DNA of 64,000 nt from contig NZ_JAJGQH010000013.1 in assembly GCF_020783655.1 (NCBI RefSeq), positions 1 to 64,000 of the forward strand. Reading direction: 5' to 3'. The position numbers and the translations under genes are program-made. The DNA is from Xanthomonas melonis (GTDB taxonomy: Bacteria > Pseudomonadota > Gammaproteobacteria > Xanthomonadales > Xanthomonadaceae). Numbering within the stretch: the first letter of the stretch is position 1; the number at the start of each line of letters is the position of its first letter. This document shows, in pieces, positions 46,701-59,701 of this stretch. Under the pieces are notes generated by a model. It searched no databases and was not told the DNA's origin. It saw only the letters and a list, made by a program, of their open reading frames with translations.

Positions 46701-46993
46701 TCCATCGAGAACTGCAGAATGATGGTGGACAGGCCCGCCGACGAATCGGAGGTCATCATCTGCAGTCCGGAAATCTGTCCGAACTGGCGTTCCAGCGGCG
46801 TGGTCACCAGCGAGGCCATGGTGGTCGCGTTGGCGCCGGGGTATTGGGTGGTCACGACCAGGCTGGGCGCATCGATTTCCGGCAGCGCCGACACCGGCAG
46901 TTGCCGGTAGCCCAGGATGCCCAGCAGCAGAACGCCCGCCATCAACAGCGAGGTGGCGATGGGGCGGCGGATGAAGATGGTCGAAAAGCCCAC
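43754..46993 (-). CDS. mdtB: RND multidrug efflux permease, MdtB-like
   Basis: A 1079-residue AcrB/HAE1 permease beginning at a GTG (46993) with AAGGA seven bases upstream and the family start MGFSTIFIRRPIATSLLMAG. The helix-four proton relay is TGFVVDDAIVMIENIVRYIE. It differs in length and sequence from MdtC, as expected for the two partners of an MdtBC hetero-trimer. The region around residues 660-720 contains a Ser/Thr/Asn-rich loop (NATNFGQVTSSNSSTATGVG) not usual in the family. It follows mdtA after 93 bases and precedes mdtC. Confidence 0.94.
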   Translation of the reverse strand: MGFSTIFIRRPIATSLLMAGVLLLGILGYRQLPVSALPEIDAPSLVVTTQYPGANATTMASLVTTPLERQFGQISGLQMMTSDSSAGLSTIILQFSMDRDIDIASQDVQAAIRQATLPSSLPYQPVYNRVNPADAAILTLKLTSDTLPLREVNRYADAILAQRLSQVPGVGLVSIAGNVRPAVRIQVNPAQLSNMGLTMESLRSALTQTNVSAPKGSLNGKTQSYSIGTNDQLTDAAQYRETIISFNNGRPVRLADVAKVVDGVENDQLAAWADGKPAVLLEIRRQPGANIVQTVEQIRSILPQLQGVLPADVRLEVFSDRTETIRASVHEVKFTLVLTIGLVVAVIFVFLRRLWATIIPSVAVPLSLAGTFGVMAFAGMSLDNLSLMALVVATGFVVDDAIVMIENIVRYIEQGKSGPEAAEIGARQIGFTVLSLTVSLVAVFLPLLLMPGVTGRLFHEFAWVLSIAVVISMLVSLTLTPMMCAYLLKPDALPEGEDAHERAAAAGRTNLWTRTVGVYERSLDWVLAHQPLTLGVAIGAVALTVLLYVAIPKGLLPEQDTGLITGVVQADQNVAFPQMEQRTQAVAAALRKDPAVTGVAAFIGAGTMNPTLNQGQLSIVLKTRGDRDGLDEVLPRLQNAVAGIPGVALFLKPVQDVTLDTRVAATEYQYSLSDVDSDELATWAGRMTEAMRKLPELADVDNNLANQGRALELSIDRDKASMLGVPMQTIDDTLYDAFGQRQISTIFTELNQYRVVLEVAPEFRSSTALMNQLAVASNGSGALTGTNATNFGQVTSSNSSTATGVGAQNTGIVVGAGSIIPLASLAQAKVTNTPLVVSHQQQLPAVTISFNLAPGHSLSQAVEAIEQAREALGIPSQVHAQFVGKAAEFTGSQTDIVWLLLASIVVIYIVLGVLYESYIHPLTIISTLPPAGVGALLALMMCGLSLSVDGIVGIVLLIGIVKKNAIMMIDFAIEARREGANAHDAIRRACLLRFRPIMMTTAAAMLGALPLALGTGIGSELRRPLGIAIVGGLLLSQLVTLYTTPVIYLYMERASERLQAWRTRRAGRAAAHRHVEGRV

Positions 46994-47086
46994 GGAGGAG
47001 TCCTTGCTGAAGACGTCGATCGATGCCGGCGCACGGCGCGCCGACGCGCACCGCCGACGGGAGGTCCCGCCGGCGGTGGTCAGGCA

Positions 47087-48325
47087 TTAGCGCGGACCGC
47101 CACCACGACGGCTGCCGCCGCCACGGCTCTGCTTGTCCTGTGCGGCCTTGAGCTCGGCCTCGGTCGGTTCCGGCGGCGTCTCGCCCGGCTTGAGCGCGCT
47201 GACCTTGCTGCCCGGCTTGAGCCGGAACTGGCCTTCGGTGACCACGCGCTCGCCGGGCTTGAGGCCCTTGGTGACCTGTACATGGCTGTCGTCCACTTCC
47301 ACGCCTTGAACCACGGTACGCATCTGCGCGGTGTTGTCGTTTCCGACCACGTAGACATAATCGCCATCGGGGCCGCGCTGCACGGCCTGGGTCGGCACCA
47401 CGGTGCCGCCGGTGATGGTGCGCAACTGCAGCCGCACATTGACGAACTGGCCCGGCCACAAGGCGTTGTCGGTGTTGTCGAAGATCGCACGCGCACCGAA
47501 GGTGCCGCTGTCGGCGGCGATGCGGTTGTCGATCACCTCCAGCCTGCCGTCGCTGCTGATCATGCGCGCATCGCCGCGATCCAGTGCCGCCACGCCCAGC
47601 GGCGCCGCCGCCTGTCCGCTGCGCACCGCCTGCAGGTCGCGTTCGGGCAGGTTGAAGGACACGTAGATCGGGCGGATCTGGGTCAGCGTCACGATGGTCG
47701 AGGTGGTACTGACGATATTGCCCACGTCCACGCCGCGGATGCCGGCAATGCCGTCGATCGGCGCGGTCACCCGGGTGAACTGCAGTTGCACCTGTGCCGA
47801 GCGCATCTGCGCATCGTTGGCGGCCACCGCTGCCTCGTACTGCGCCACCTGGTTGCGCTGGGTGTCCAGATCGGTCCGTGAGACGTACTGCTTGTAAGCC
47901 GGATCGTTGGAGCGCTGATAGTTCACCCGGGCGGTCGCCAGCAGCGCCTGATTCTGTCGTTTGGCCGCCAGCGCCTGGTCGTAGCTGGCCTGCAGCGTAC
48001 GCGCGTCGATCTGCGCGAGCAGATCGCCCTTTTTCACTTCCTGGCCTTCCTTGAAGTTCAGGCTGATCAGCTGGCCGCCCACCTGCGGGTTCACCGTGAC
48101 CGTATTGAGCGCGGTCACCGTGCCCAGCGCACTGGCGTACACCGGCACGTCCTGGGTGGTGGCGGCCACGACCGTGACCGGCACCGGGCCGCTGTTCTCG
48201 GTGCCATTGCCATCCGGCGCGCCTGCCGGCTTGCCACGGCTGCCCCCACCCATCATCCGCATTGCGACGAATACAAGCACGAGCACTGCGACGACCAGCA
48301 GTGCGATCTTCCAGAAACGCGACAT
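47087..48325 (-). CDS. mdtA: RND efflux periplasmic adaptor, MdtA-like
   Basis: A 412-residue membrane-fusion protein. An N-terminal anchor (IALLVVAVLVLVFVAMRMMG) is followed by barrel-sandwich (GQLISLNFKEGQEVKKGDLL) and coiled-coil regions, a beta-barrel domain, and a charged Gly/Arg/Ser-rich C-terminal tail (SRGGGSRRGGGPR). It joins the MdtBC pump to an outer-membrane channel. It has a good Shine-Dalgarno (AGGAG nine bases upstream) and is the first gene of the operon. The basic tail is longer than in many relatives. Confidence 0.93.
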   Translation of the reverse strand: MSRFWKIALLVVAVLVLVFVAMRMMGGGSRGKPAGAPDGNGTENSGPVPVTVVAATTQDVPVYASALGTVTALNTVTVNPQVGGQLISLNFKEGQEVKKGDLLAQIDARTLQASYDQALAAKRQNQALLATARVNYQRSNDPAYKQYVSRTDLDTQRNQVAQYEAAVAANDAQMRSAQVQLQFTRVTAPIDGIAGIRGVDVGNIVSTTSTIVTLTQIRPIYVSFNLPERDLQAVRSGQAAAPLGVAALDRGDARMISSDGRLEVIDNRIAADSGTFGARAIFDNTDNALWPGQFVNVRLQLRTITGGTVVPTQAVQRGPDGDYVYVVGNDNTAQMRTVVQGVEVDDSHVQVTKGLKPGERVVTEGQFRLKPGSKVSALKPGETPPEPTEAELKAAQDKQSRGGGSRRGGGPR

Positions 48326-48411
48326 TGCGACAACTCCTGAGGGCGGGCCGGGCGCCTGGGGCGACCGTGGGGACGGCGTTGCGAAGCATATCGTCGCGCC
48401 CGCGCAATTGA

Positions 48412-48429
48412 GCGTTACTGAAGTAACGC
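48412..48429. promoter_or_regulatory. Inverted repeat in the mdtABC promoter region
   Basis: GCGTTAC-TGAA-GTAACGC is a perfect 7-base dyad about 90 bases upstream of mdtA, within the 456-base region between mdtA and the divergent M20 gene. Its size suits a dimeric regulator. No regulator gene is adjacent. Nothing else is seen in 48326-48781 apart from short spurious frames. Confidence 0.4.
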
Positions 48430-48781
48430 CCCGCACGGCGCGGCGCGGCGCGCATTCACGTGCGCGTGGGGCGACAACGCGCCAGCACCGCGTCGGTTGA
48501 CCGCCGTGCTGAATCGGGGTGCACCGCCGCATGCCCTGGCATACGCCCGACCGCCGCAGGAGCCGCAAACCCCGCCACCGCGGCTTATGCGGGCAGGCGG
48601 TGGCGGCACACAGGCGCGCGAGCCCACGCACCCTGCACCTGTGCACGCGGTCCGGCCGATACCAGGCAGGAGCCGTGACCTGCCGCCCAGCGTTTGCGGT
48701 GCAGGCCCGATCTTCCGCCGCGCCACGCGCCATCGCGGCGCGGGTGGACTACAGTGAAGACCGTTCATGAGAGGACTACCG

Positions 48782-50089
48782 ATGCGCCACACCTGCCTGC
48801 TGTCCAGCGCGCTGCTGCTCGCCCTGCCCATGCTTGCCGCTGCGCAGGGGGAGCCGCGGCCCGAGGTCGCCGCCGCCGCCACCACCCTCCAGCCCAAGGT
48901 GGTGCAGTGGCGACGCGACTTCCACCAGCATCCGGAGCTGTCAAACCGCGAGGAGCGCACCGCCGCCACCGTGGCCGCGCAGCTGCGCAAGCTCGGCCTC
49001 AAGCCGCGTACCGGCATCGCCCATCACGGCGTGGTGGCCATCATCAAGGGCGGCAAGCCGGGGCCGAAGATCGCCCTGCGCGCGGACATGGACGCGCTGC
49101 CGGTGAAGGAGCAGACCGGGCTGCCGTTTGCGTCCAAGGCTACCGCCGAGTACCGCGGCGAGCAGGTCGGGGTGATGCATGCCTGCGGTCACGACGCCCA
49201 CACCGCCATCCTGCTCGGCGTGGCCGAGGCGCTGGTGGGCATGCGCGAACAGCTGCCGGGCGAGGTGATGCTGATCTTCCAGCCCTCCGAGGAAGGCGCA
49301 CCCGGCAACGAAGAAGGTGGCGCGTCCTTGATGCTCAAGGAAGGGCTGTTCGCCGACTTCAAGCCACAGGCGGTGTTCGGCCTGCATGTGTTCTCCAGCG
49401 TGCAGGCCGGCAAGATCGCGGTGCGCGGTGGCCCCCTGATGGCGGCTTCGGACCGCTTCGCGATCAAGATGATCGGTCGCCAGACGCATGGCTCGGCGCC
49501 GTGGAACGGCATCGACCCCATCGTGGCCAGCGCCGACATGATCGGTGCCGCGCAGACGGTGATCAGCCGCCGCGCCAACCTGTCCAAGCAGCCGGCCGTG
49601 CTCAGTTTCGGCGCGATCAAGGGCGGTATCCGCTACAACATCATTCCCGACGATGTCGAGATGGTCGGCACCATCCGCACCTTCGACGAAGGCATGCGCC
49701 AGCAGATCTTCGCCGACCTCAAGAACGTGGCCGAACACACCGCCGCCGCGCACGGGGCCAAGGTGCAGGCGCAGGTGCCGGATCAACCCGGAAACCCGGC
49801 CACCGTCAACGATCCCGCACTGACCGCCAGGATGCTGCCCAGCCTGCAGGCCGTGGTGGGTGCGGACAATGTCTACGAGCCGCCGTTGCAGATGGGCGCC
49901 GAAGACTTCTCGTTCTACGCCCAGCAGGTGCCATCGATGTTCTTCTTCGTCGGTTCCACCGCCAAGGGGATCGATCCGGCCACCGCGCCCAGCAATCACT
50001 CCCCGCAATTCCTGCTGGACGAATCGTCGCTGGATGTAGGACTGCGCGCATTGCTGCAGGTGTCGCTGGATTACTTGCAGCAAGGGTGA
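48782..50089 (+). CDS. Exported M20 family amidohydrolase
   Basis: A 435-residue metallopeptidase of the M20D amidohydrolase group, with a signal peptide (MRHTCLLSSALLLALPMLAA). Zinc-binding and catalytic features are visible: ALRADMDALPVKEQTG, MHACGHDAHTAILLG, FQPSEEGAPGNEEGG, and the late HSPQFLLDE. It is related to aminoacylases and IAA-amino-acid hydrolases; it would remove acyl groups from N-acyl amino acids in the periplasm, but the substrate is unknown. GAGAGGA precedes the ATG at 48782; an upstream in-frame ATG (48767) lacks this. The stop codon is overlapped by a GATTCGGGA heptad repeat. Confidence 0.9.
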   Translation: MRHTCLLSSALLLALPMLAAAQGEPRPEVAAAATTLQPKVVQWRRDFHQHPELSNREERTAATVAAQLRKLGLKPRTGIAHHGVVAIIKGGKPGPKIALRADMDALPVKEQTGLPFASKATAEYRGEQVGVMHACGHDAHTAILLGVAEALVGMREQLPGEVMLIFQPSEEGAPGNEEGGASLMLKEGLFADFKPQAVFGLHVFSSVQAGKIAVRGGPLMAASDRFAIKMIGRQTHGSAPWNGIDPIVASADMIGAAQTVISRRANLSKQPAVLSFGAIKGGIRYNIIPDDVEMVGTIRTFDEGMRQQIFADLKNVAEHTAAAHGAKVQAQVPDQPGNPATVNDPALTARMLPSLQAVVGADNVYEPPLQMGAEDFSFYAQQVPSMFFFVGSTAKGIDPATAPSNHSPQFLLDESSLDVGLRALLQVSLDYLQQG

Positions 50090-50107
50090 TTCGGGATCGG
50101 GGATTCG
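50088..50107. repeat. Heptad repeat overlapping the M20 gene stop codon
   Basis: GATTCGGGATCGGGGATTCG begins inside the stop codon TGA. It is the short member of the GGGATTC family also seen at 9234, 22179 and 43483; no inverted partner is present here. Confidence 0.75.
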
Positions 50108-50242
50108 TCTGCGGCTGGGCGGATCCCGCCTTCGGTGATGGAGCGGCATGTCGGGTTCGCGAGTGGAACCCGACATGCCGTACGGGCCTGGAGCTGCGCT
50201 GCCGTACACCGCACGGCCAGCCAGACGGCCTAAAATGGCTAG

Positions 50243-51058
50243 ATGAATACCCCAGCAGATTCCACCCTCGGTCGTGAGGTCGCTTACCCGAGCGGCTACG
50301 ACCCCTCGCTCCTGTTTCCGATCCCGCGTGCGGCCGGGCGCGACGCCATCGGTCTGGCCGGCGCGCTGCCGTTCATCGGGCGTGACCGTTGGCACGCCTA
50401 CGAGCTGAGCTGGCTCGATGCGCAGGGCAAGCCGTGCGTGGCCACCGCCACCTTGCATGTGCCCTGCGATTCGCCCTCGCTGATCGAATCAAAGTCGCTC
50501 AAGCTATATTTGAATTCGCTCAACGCGACCCGTTTCAACAGCGCCGAAGCGGTGCGCACGCGCATCGCCACCGACCTGTCCACCCGCGCCGGTGCCGATG
50601 TGACGGTGGAATTCGGTCTGCCGCCGATCGACACGGTGGGCGAGGGCGAGTCCATCGACGCACTGGATGTCAGCATCGACGATTACGGCCCGCCCAACGC
50701 CGGGTACCTGCGTGCCCATGCGCAGGACGTCGTGGAACAGGTGCTGACCTCGGCATTGCTCAAATCCAACTGCCCGGTCACCGGCCAACCGGACTGGGCC
50801 AGCGTCACGCTGCGCTACCGCGGCGCGCCGATCGACCGCGAAGGCCTGCTGCGCTATCTGGTGAGTTTCCGCGACCATGCCGAATTCCACGAGCAATGCG
50901 TGGAGCGCATCTTCAACGATGTGATGCAGCGGTGTGCGCCCGAATGGCTGGTGGTGGAGGCGCGTTATACGCGGCGCGGTGGACTGGATATCAATCCACT
51001 CCGTAGCTCGCCCACTGTCCCGGTCCCGCTTTCGATCTTCCGCGATTTGCGCCAGTAA
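50243..51058 (+). CDS. queF: 7-cyano-7-deazaguanine reductase QueF
   Basis: A 271-residue, two-domain (long, YqcD-type) nitrile reductase that makes preQ1 from preQ0 with NADPH in queuosine biosynthesis. The QueF signature [11 protein letters not shown] is in the first half, and the catalytic Cys177 is in [25 protein letters not shown] sequence (here [16 protein letters not shown]) gives the substrate-binding Glu. It is a stand-alone gene; no other queuosine gene lies nearby. The ATG at 50243 agrees with the family start. Confidence 0.96.
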   Translation: MNTPADSTLGREVAYPSGYDPSLLFPIPRAAGRDAIGLAGALPFIGRDRWHAYELSWLDAQGKPCVATATLHVPCDSPSLIESKSLKLYLNSLNATRFNSAEAVRTRIATDLSTRAGADVTVEFGLPPIDTVGEGESIDALDVSIDDYGPPNAGYLRAHAQDVVEQVLTSALLKSNCPVTGQPDWASVTLRYRGAPIDREGLLRYLVSFRDHAEFHEQCVERIFNDVMQRCAPEWLVVEARYTRRGGLDINPLRSSPTVPVPLSIFRDLRQ

Positions 51059-51158
51059 TCGCTGCCTTGCGTGATCGCGCCGGCTTCACGGCGGCGCGAT
51101 CCATGTTTAACGGCGCCCCGCGCACCCTGCAGGCATCGCATGCCGAGGGACTGCCGCA

Positions 51159-51452
51159 ATGAATGCCGACAAGAAAGCCGATTTTTCCAATGTCACGTCC
51201 TCTGTCGACAGTACCGGCGATGTCGCGCCTGCGGCCGATTTCTCCAACGTGCGTTCCAGCGTGCAGAGCACGGCGCAGTTGGCAGGCGAAACGGTGACCG
51301 TGCAGACCGGCGACAGTCTGTCCAAGCTTGCCAAGCGTCATCTCGGCGATGGTGCGTTATGGCCGCGTATCTTCGAGGCCAACCGCGACACCTTGCAGGA
51401 TCCGGACAAGCTCTTTCCAGGCCAGGTGCTGCATCTGCCGCCCAAGGCGTAA
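51159..51452 (+). CDS. Small LysM domain protein
   Basis: A 97-residue protein. The C-terminal half is a LysM domain (VTVQTGDSLSKLAKRHLG and IFEANRDTLQDPDKLFPGQV), which binds N-acetylglucosamine in peptidoglycan. The N-terminal half has a 19-residue duplication, ADFSNVTSSVDST and ADFSNVRSSVQST. There is no signal peptide, like the cytoplasmic potassium-binding Kbp/YgaU group whose LysM end it resembles, but the BON domain is missing. A GAGGGA ribosome binding site is present. Confidence 0.82.
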   Translation: MNADKKADFSNVTSSVDSTGDVAPAADFSNVRSSVQSTAQLAGETVTVQTGDSLSKLAKRHLGDGALWPRIFEANRDTLQDPDKLFPGQVLHLPPKA

Positions 51453-51543
51453 TCGAGCGACGGTTCGCTCCGTGCATGCAACGCGCCGCGCATCGATGCC
51501 CGGCGTCATCATTCGACTTATTCGTCCTATCGGAGATCGACTC

Positions 51544-52104
51544 ATGCGTACTCAATCCGTGTCCAGCACCCTCGTTCTTGCCCTGGCCGGCGTCCTGGCA
51601 CTGTCGGGTTGCCGCAAGGAGGCCAACGACGATTCCAACGTGGCCAAGGATCCGACCTCTGGCGCGGCCACCGATGCCATGCCGGGCCCGGCAGCCACGC
51701 CGCCGGCCAGCGACCAGGCTGCACAAAGCACCGCGACCGGCGCGGCCAGTACCGATGGCGCGGCCATGGCCGGCAGCGGAGTCACCGTCTCCAGCGTCGC
51801 AGTCGGCACGGTTGCCGCTGCCGACAAGACGGTAACGCCATCGGCCAGCGTCGGCAGCAAGGACACCATCATCGTCTCGGTCAAGACCGAAGGCACTGCG
51901 AGCAATGTGCCGGTTGCGGCCAAGCTCACATACCAGGATGGACAGGTGGCAGGCGAGCAGAACGCGACGCTGACCACCACGGGCGCAGAGACGACCAATA
52001 TGAGCTTCAACAAACCCGATGGCTGGCCAGCCGGCACCTACACCGCGCAAGTCATGGTCGACGGCAAGCCCGCAGGCACGCCGCAGACCATTACGGTCAA
52101 GTAG
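51544..52104 (+). CDS. Lipoprotein with Ig-like C-terminal domain
   Basis: A 186-residue lipoprotein with lipobox LALSGC. After an Ala/Thr/Gly-rich linker, the C-terminal ~90 residues are beta-rich (KDTIIVSVKTEGTASNVPVA, then GWPAGTYTAQVMVDGKPAGT), like a small immunoglobulin-type domain. It follows the LysM gene by 91 bases. The function is unknown; it is likely an envelope protein facing the periplasm. Confidence 0.75.
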   Translation: MRTQSVSSTLVLALAGVLALSGCRKEANDDSNVAKDPTSGAATDAMPGPAATPPASDQAAQSTATGAASTDGAAMAGSGVTVSSVAVGTVAAADKTVTPSASVGSKDTIIVSVKTEGTASNVPVAAKLTYQDGQVAGEQNATLTTTGAETTNMSFNKPDGWPAGTYTAQVMVDGKPAGTPQTITVK

Positions 52105-52250
52105 CAGACCATCACGGCCAAGTCGGTGTGTGCGGCATACGCGTAGGTCGGTGCCGCACGAAGCGGTCTTGATGGAAGGTGAGCTGCAGCCGAATCGGCG
52201 CGCGGCAGGCGCGCGCCGTCGGTCGAAGGATCCGTAAAGGCGACCGCCGC

Positions 52251-56387
<4,137 letters not shown>

Positions 56388-56428
56388 GTTGCCGCACCGC
56401 CGGTCGGTGCGTGAGCTGCAGCGACACC

Positions 56429-56465
56429 CAGGGCCCGCCTCGTCCAGAGGCGGGCCCTGTCGTTT
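56429..56465. terminator. Terminator between icd and the 79-aa gene
   Basis: CAGGGCCCGCCTC (56429-56441) pairs with GAGGCGGGCCCTG (56447-56459) around loop GTCCA, with TCGTTT after it on the plus strand. It sits between convergent stop codons. Confidence 0.8.
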
Positions 56466-56704
56466 CAGCGGAACGGCGACACAGCCGTAATGGCGTGCAG
56501 CAGGCGGCGCGTGCGGCGCGCCATGCGTTGTTCGCGCCGGGCGCGTTGCGCCGCGTCGATGTATTCCGCGCCGGTCGCGGGGGGCGCCTCCGGGGCTTGC
56601 GGCGCTGCCGGGTCCGCGGCAGCGTCTGGCTCTGCCAGCCGCTGTGCAAGCGCCATGTCGGCGATGTGACCGTGCTGGAACAGCAAGTCGGTAAAGATGC
56701 GCAT
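56465..56704 (-). CDS. Hypothetical 79-residue protein
   Basis: A small protein starting MRIFTDLLFQHGHIADMALA with a GGAGG ribosome binding site; after an Ala/Pro-rich middle it ends with an arginine-rich, helix-like segment (AARRARREQRMARR-type). It has no signal peptide or transmembrane segment. It is divergent from the LysR gene, and its control region is shared with that gene. Such small arg-rich proteins are common in Xanthomonas but I know no function. Confidence 0.65.
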   Translation of the reverse strand: MRIFTDLLFQHGHIADMALAQRLAEPDAAADPAAPQAPEAPPATGAEYIDAAQRARREQRMARRTRRLLHAITAVSPFR

Positions 56705-56714
56705 GATCCTGCCT

Positions 56715-56797
56715 CCACTTGAGTGGAATCCACAGTAGGTGCAGGCTAGGGACGGCAAAAGCGAGGCTTTTGCAAGGTCGTATTGAATTCCATTCAA
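56715..56797. promoter_or_regulatory. LysR-type operator region between divergent genes
   Basis: Three dyads lie between the 79-aa gene and the LysR gene: CCACTTGAGTGG (56715-56726), GCAAAAGC-GAG-GCTTTTGC (56755-56773) and TTGAATTCCATTCAA (56783-56797). The last has the T-N11-A form of LysR recognition sites (arms TTGAA and TTCAA) and sits right before the LysR start, as in autoregulation. This fits divergent LysR control, but protein binding is only inferred. Confidence 0.55.
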
Positions 56798-56807
56798 GGG
56801 TTCAGCC

Positions 56808-57798
56808 ATGTCGCGTCCGCCGCTCCACGCATTGCAAGGCTTCGTCAGCGCCGTACGCCTGGGCAACCTGTCGCGTGCCGCTGCCACGATGCATCTCACC
56901 GTCAGCGCGCTCAGTCACCAGATGCGCGCACTCGAACAGCGGCTGGGCTATCCCGTATTGCAGCGGCATGCGCGGGGTCACCGCCACGCCGCAGGGCCAG
57001 CAACTGCTCGATCGTATCGCCCCGCATCTGGATGCGATCGCCGAGGCGTTTCAACCGTTCGGTCCGCGCCGCGGCGACACGCTCACGTTGAGCGTGACCC
57101 CATCGATGGCATCGACCTGGCTGGTGCCGCGCCTGGGAGGTTTTCTGGCCGACCATCCCACCATCGAGATCAATCTGCTCTCCAGCGAACGGCTGGTGGA
57201 CTTCGAGCGCCAGCAGCAGGTGGACGGCGCCATGCGCATCGGCGCCGGACAGTGGCCAGGTCTCATTGCCGAGCCGCTGTTCGACGACTGGCTGGTTCCG
57301 ATGGCGAGCCCGGCGCTGATCGCGCGCATGGGCGGCGCGGACGCACCGCCCTTGCAGGACTGGCCGCTGCTGGGCGACCCGGACGATGCGTGGCGCCGCT
57401 GGTTTGCCGCGTTCGGCGGCGCCGCGCCGCGCCGCTATGTCGCCGTGCTCGACGAATCGGAGGCCCATCACCGTGCCGCGTTGGAGGGCGTCGGTGTCGC
57501 CCTGGGGCGGGTGACGCGCGCACGCCTGTTGCTGGCGTCCGGCCAATTGGTGGCGCTGTCCACGCAACGGCTCAAGACCGGCTGGTCGCATTATCTCGTG
57601 TATCCACCACGCTCGGCCGCGCATGCCGGCTTTCTCGCATTCCGCGCGTGGTTGCAGCTGCAGGCGCGCGAACATGTTGCGCATGCGCAGCAGAGCGCAA
57701 TCGCGCCGACCGCGCCATCTGCTGCACCGACTGCCGCACCGACTGCGGCGGCGCCTGCCACGCGCCGCCGCACGCGCTCGAGGACACTGCCGGCATGA
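56808..57798 (+). pseudogene. LysR family regulator, frameshifted
   Basis: The N-terminal winged helix-turn-helix is clear: [40 protein letters not shown]. The frame then leaves the LysR sequence at about 56976-56979, where the usual RGVTxTPxG continues in another frame ([20 protein letters not shown]). The GGGG run there suggests an indel of one or two bases. Downstream the effector-binding domain is intact to the stop TGA at 57796-57798, which overlaps the aceK ATG. Because the shifted N-terminal frame is open into aceK, the sequence as given could encode a 908-residue fusion. A sequencing error or a true mutation are both possible. Confidence 0.75.
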
Positions 57799-59534
57799 AC
57801 CTGCCACCCTTGCCGCCGCAGTCCGAGCGCCGCGCACTGGCGATCGCCCAGGCCGTCTACGATGCCTTCGAGGATTACCACGCGCGGTTCTCCGAGATCA
57901 CTGCCCGCGCCAGGCAACGCTTCGAGACGCGCGACTGGAGCGGCGCCCGCGATGACGCCGTGGCGCGTATCGCGCTCTACGACCACTACATCGCCGAATG
58001 CATGCTGCGCCTGCGTGCGGTGCTGCTGGGCCAGGCGCACGACCGCGCGCTGTGGATGCGGGCGCGCAATTGCTATGCCACGCTCCTGGAAGGGCTGATC
58101 GATCAGGAGTTGTACAAGACCTTCTACAACACCCTGACCCGGCGTTACTTCGGTACCCACGGGGTCGATGCCGGCATCGAATTCATCGCGCTGGATATCG
58201 AGCCGACCGATGCCATCACTGTGCCGGTTGCGCGGCACACCTATGCGGTGTCGCCGGGCCGGCTGACCGACATGCTGGTGCGGGTGCTGGGCGACTACGC
58301 CTTCGCGATGCCATACGCGCATCGCACGCGGTGTGCAGCGGCCATCGCAGTTCGCCTGCTCGACGATCTCGCCCACTGGGGCGAACACCCGGTGCGCAGC
58401 GTGGAACTGCTGGAAACCGTGTTCTATCGCGAACGTCGCGCCTACCTGGTCGGGCGCGTGTTCGGCGAGCACCGGTTCTCGCCATGCGTCATCGCCCTGG
58501 TCAACGACGACGCGGGCCTGCGTGCCGAAGCGGTACTGACCCGGCGCAGCGATGTGGCGCAGCTGTTCAGTAACTCACGCAGTTATTTCCAGGCCGATCT
58601 GTCCACCGTGGGCGATGCAGTGGTGTTCCTGCGCAGCCTGTTGACGCACAAGCCGGTGGACGAGCTCTACACCATGCTGGGCCGGGCCAAGCAGGGCAAG
58701 ACCGAACGCTATCGCACGTTCTTCAGCCATTTCCAGGCCCATCCGTCCGAGCAGCTGGTGCATGCCGATGGCACCCCGGGCATGGTCATGGTGGTCTTCA
58801 CCCTGCCCAGTTATCCGCTGGTGTTCAAACTCATCCGCGACCGCTTCGCCTATCCCAAGACCATGAGCCGCGCGCAGGTGGAGGGCAAGTACGAACTGGT
58901 GTTCCAGCTCGATCGCATCGGCCGCCTGCTCGACGCTCAGCCCTATCGTTTCCTGCGTTTTCCCAGGGCGCGGTTCGCACCGGCGCTGCTGGAGGAGCTG
59001 CAGCGCAGTTGCGCGATGAGCCTGAGCGAGGATGGCGACGATGTGCTGATCGCGCTGTGCTACGTGCAACGGCGTCTACGCCCGCTCAACCTGTACCTGC
59101 GCGAGCAATTGCCCGAGGCCGCGCATGCGGCGGCACTGGACTACGGCCAGGCCATCAAGGATATGGCACGCAACAACATCTTCCCCGGCGACATGCTGCT
59201 GAAGAACTTCGGCATCACCCGTCACCAGCGGGCGGTGTTCTACGACTACGACGAGCTGTGCCTGATCACCGAATGCAATTTCCGCGACTGGCCGACGCCG
59301 ACGACCTACGAGGAACAGATGGCGGCCGAGCCCTGGTTCCATGTCGGCCCACGCGATGTCTTTCCCGAGCGCTTCGCGCTGTTCATGGGATTGCCACCCT
59401 CGCAGCTGGAAGCGGTCAAGCACCTGCATCCGGAACTATTCGACCCACAGTGGTGGCGCGACCTGCAAACCCGCCTGCGCGAGGACGACTACCCCGACAC
59501 GCCGCCATATGCGGAATCGCGGCGGCTGGCGTGA
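57795..59534 (+). CDS. aceK: Isocitrate dehydrogenase kinase/phosphatase
   Basis: A 579-residue AceK, which in enteric bacteria switches off isocitrate dehydrogenase by phosphorylation to send carbon through the glyoxylate shunt. The kinase-like catalytic half shows [20 protein letters not shown] with the ATP-binding Lys, [16 protein letters not shown], and [20 protein letters not shown] with the catalytic Asp, followed by [16 protein letters not shown]. The start ATG at 57795 overlaps the LysR stop by four bases. The glyoxylate-shunt genes aceBA are not in the window. The isocitrate dehydrogenase next door is the monomeric form, so the real target is open. A terminator follows. Confidence 0.95.
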   Translation: MNLPPLPPQSERRALAIAQAVYDAFEDYHARFSEITARARQRFETRDWSGARDDAVARIALYDHYIAECMLRLRAVLLGQAHDRALWMRARNCYATLLEGLIDQELYKTFYNTLTRRYFGTHGVDAGIEFIALDIEPTDAITVPVARHTYAVSPGRLTDMLVRVLGDYAFAMPYAHRTRCAAAIAVRLLDDLAHWGEHPVRSVELLETVFYRERRAYLVGRVFGEHRFSPCVIALVNDDAGLRAEAVLTRRSDVAQLFSNSRSYFQADLSTVGDAVVFLRSLLTHKPVDELYTMLGRAKQGKTERYRTFFSHFQAHPSEQLVHADGTPGMVMVVFTLPSYPLVFKLIRDRFAYPKTMSRAQVEGKYELVFQLDRIGRLLDAQPYRFLRFPRARFAPALLEELQRSCAMSLSEDGDDVLIALCYVQRRLRPLNLYLREQLPEAAHAAALDYGQAIKDMARNNIFPGDMLLKNFGITRHQRAVFYDYDELCLITECNFRDWPTPTTYEEQMAAEPWFHVGPRDVFPERFALFMGLPPSQLEAVKHLHPELFDPQWWRDLQTRLREDDYPDTPPYAESRRLA

Positions 59535-59701
59535 GCATGCTGGAAGCGGCGGCAGTGCCGCCGCCAGGCAATGCGACGACGCCCGTCGCATCTACCCTGC
59601 GTACGTGGCGCCGGCTCGGTGTGGCACTACGCCCGAGCAGCCCGTATCGACGCGGCGATGCGGCTCGCTGTCAGGCGACGCCCGGTGTGAGCGACACCCA
59701 C

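Noticed and set aside
43430..47881. 1483-codon open frame opposite mdtB and mdtC
   Set aside because: Antisense to the RND permease genes; His/Gln/Arg-rich translation and no ribosome binding site. GC codon bias makes such frames common.
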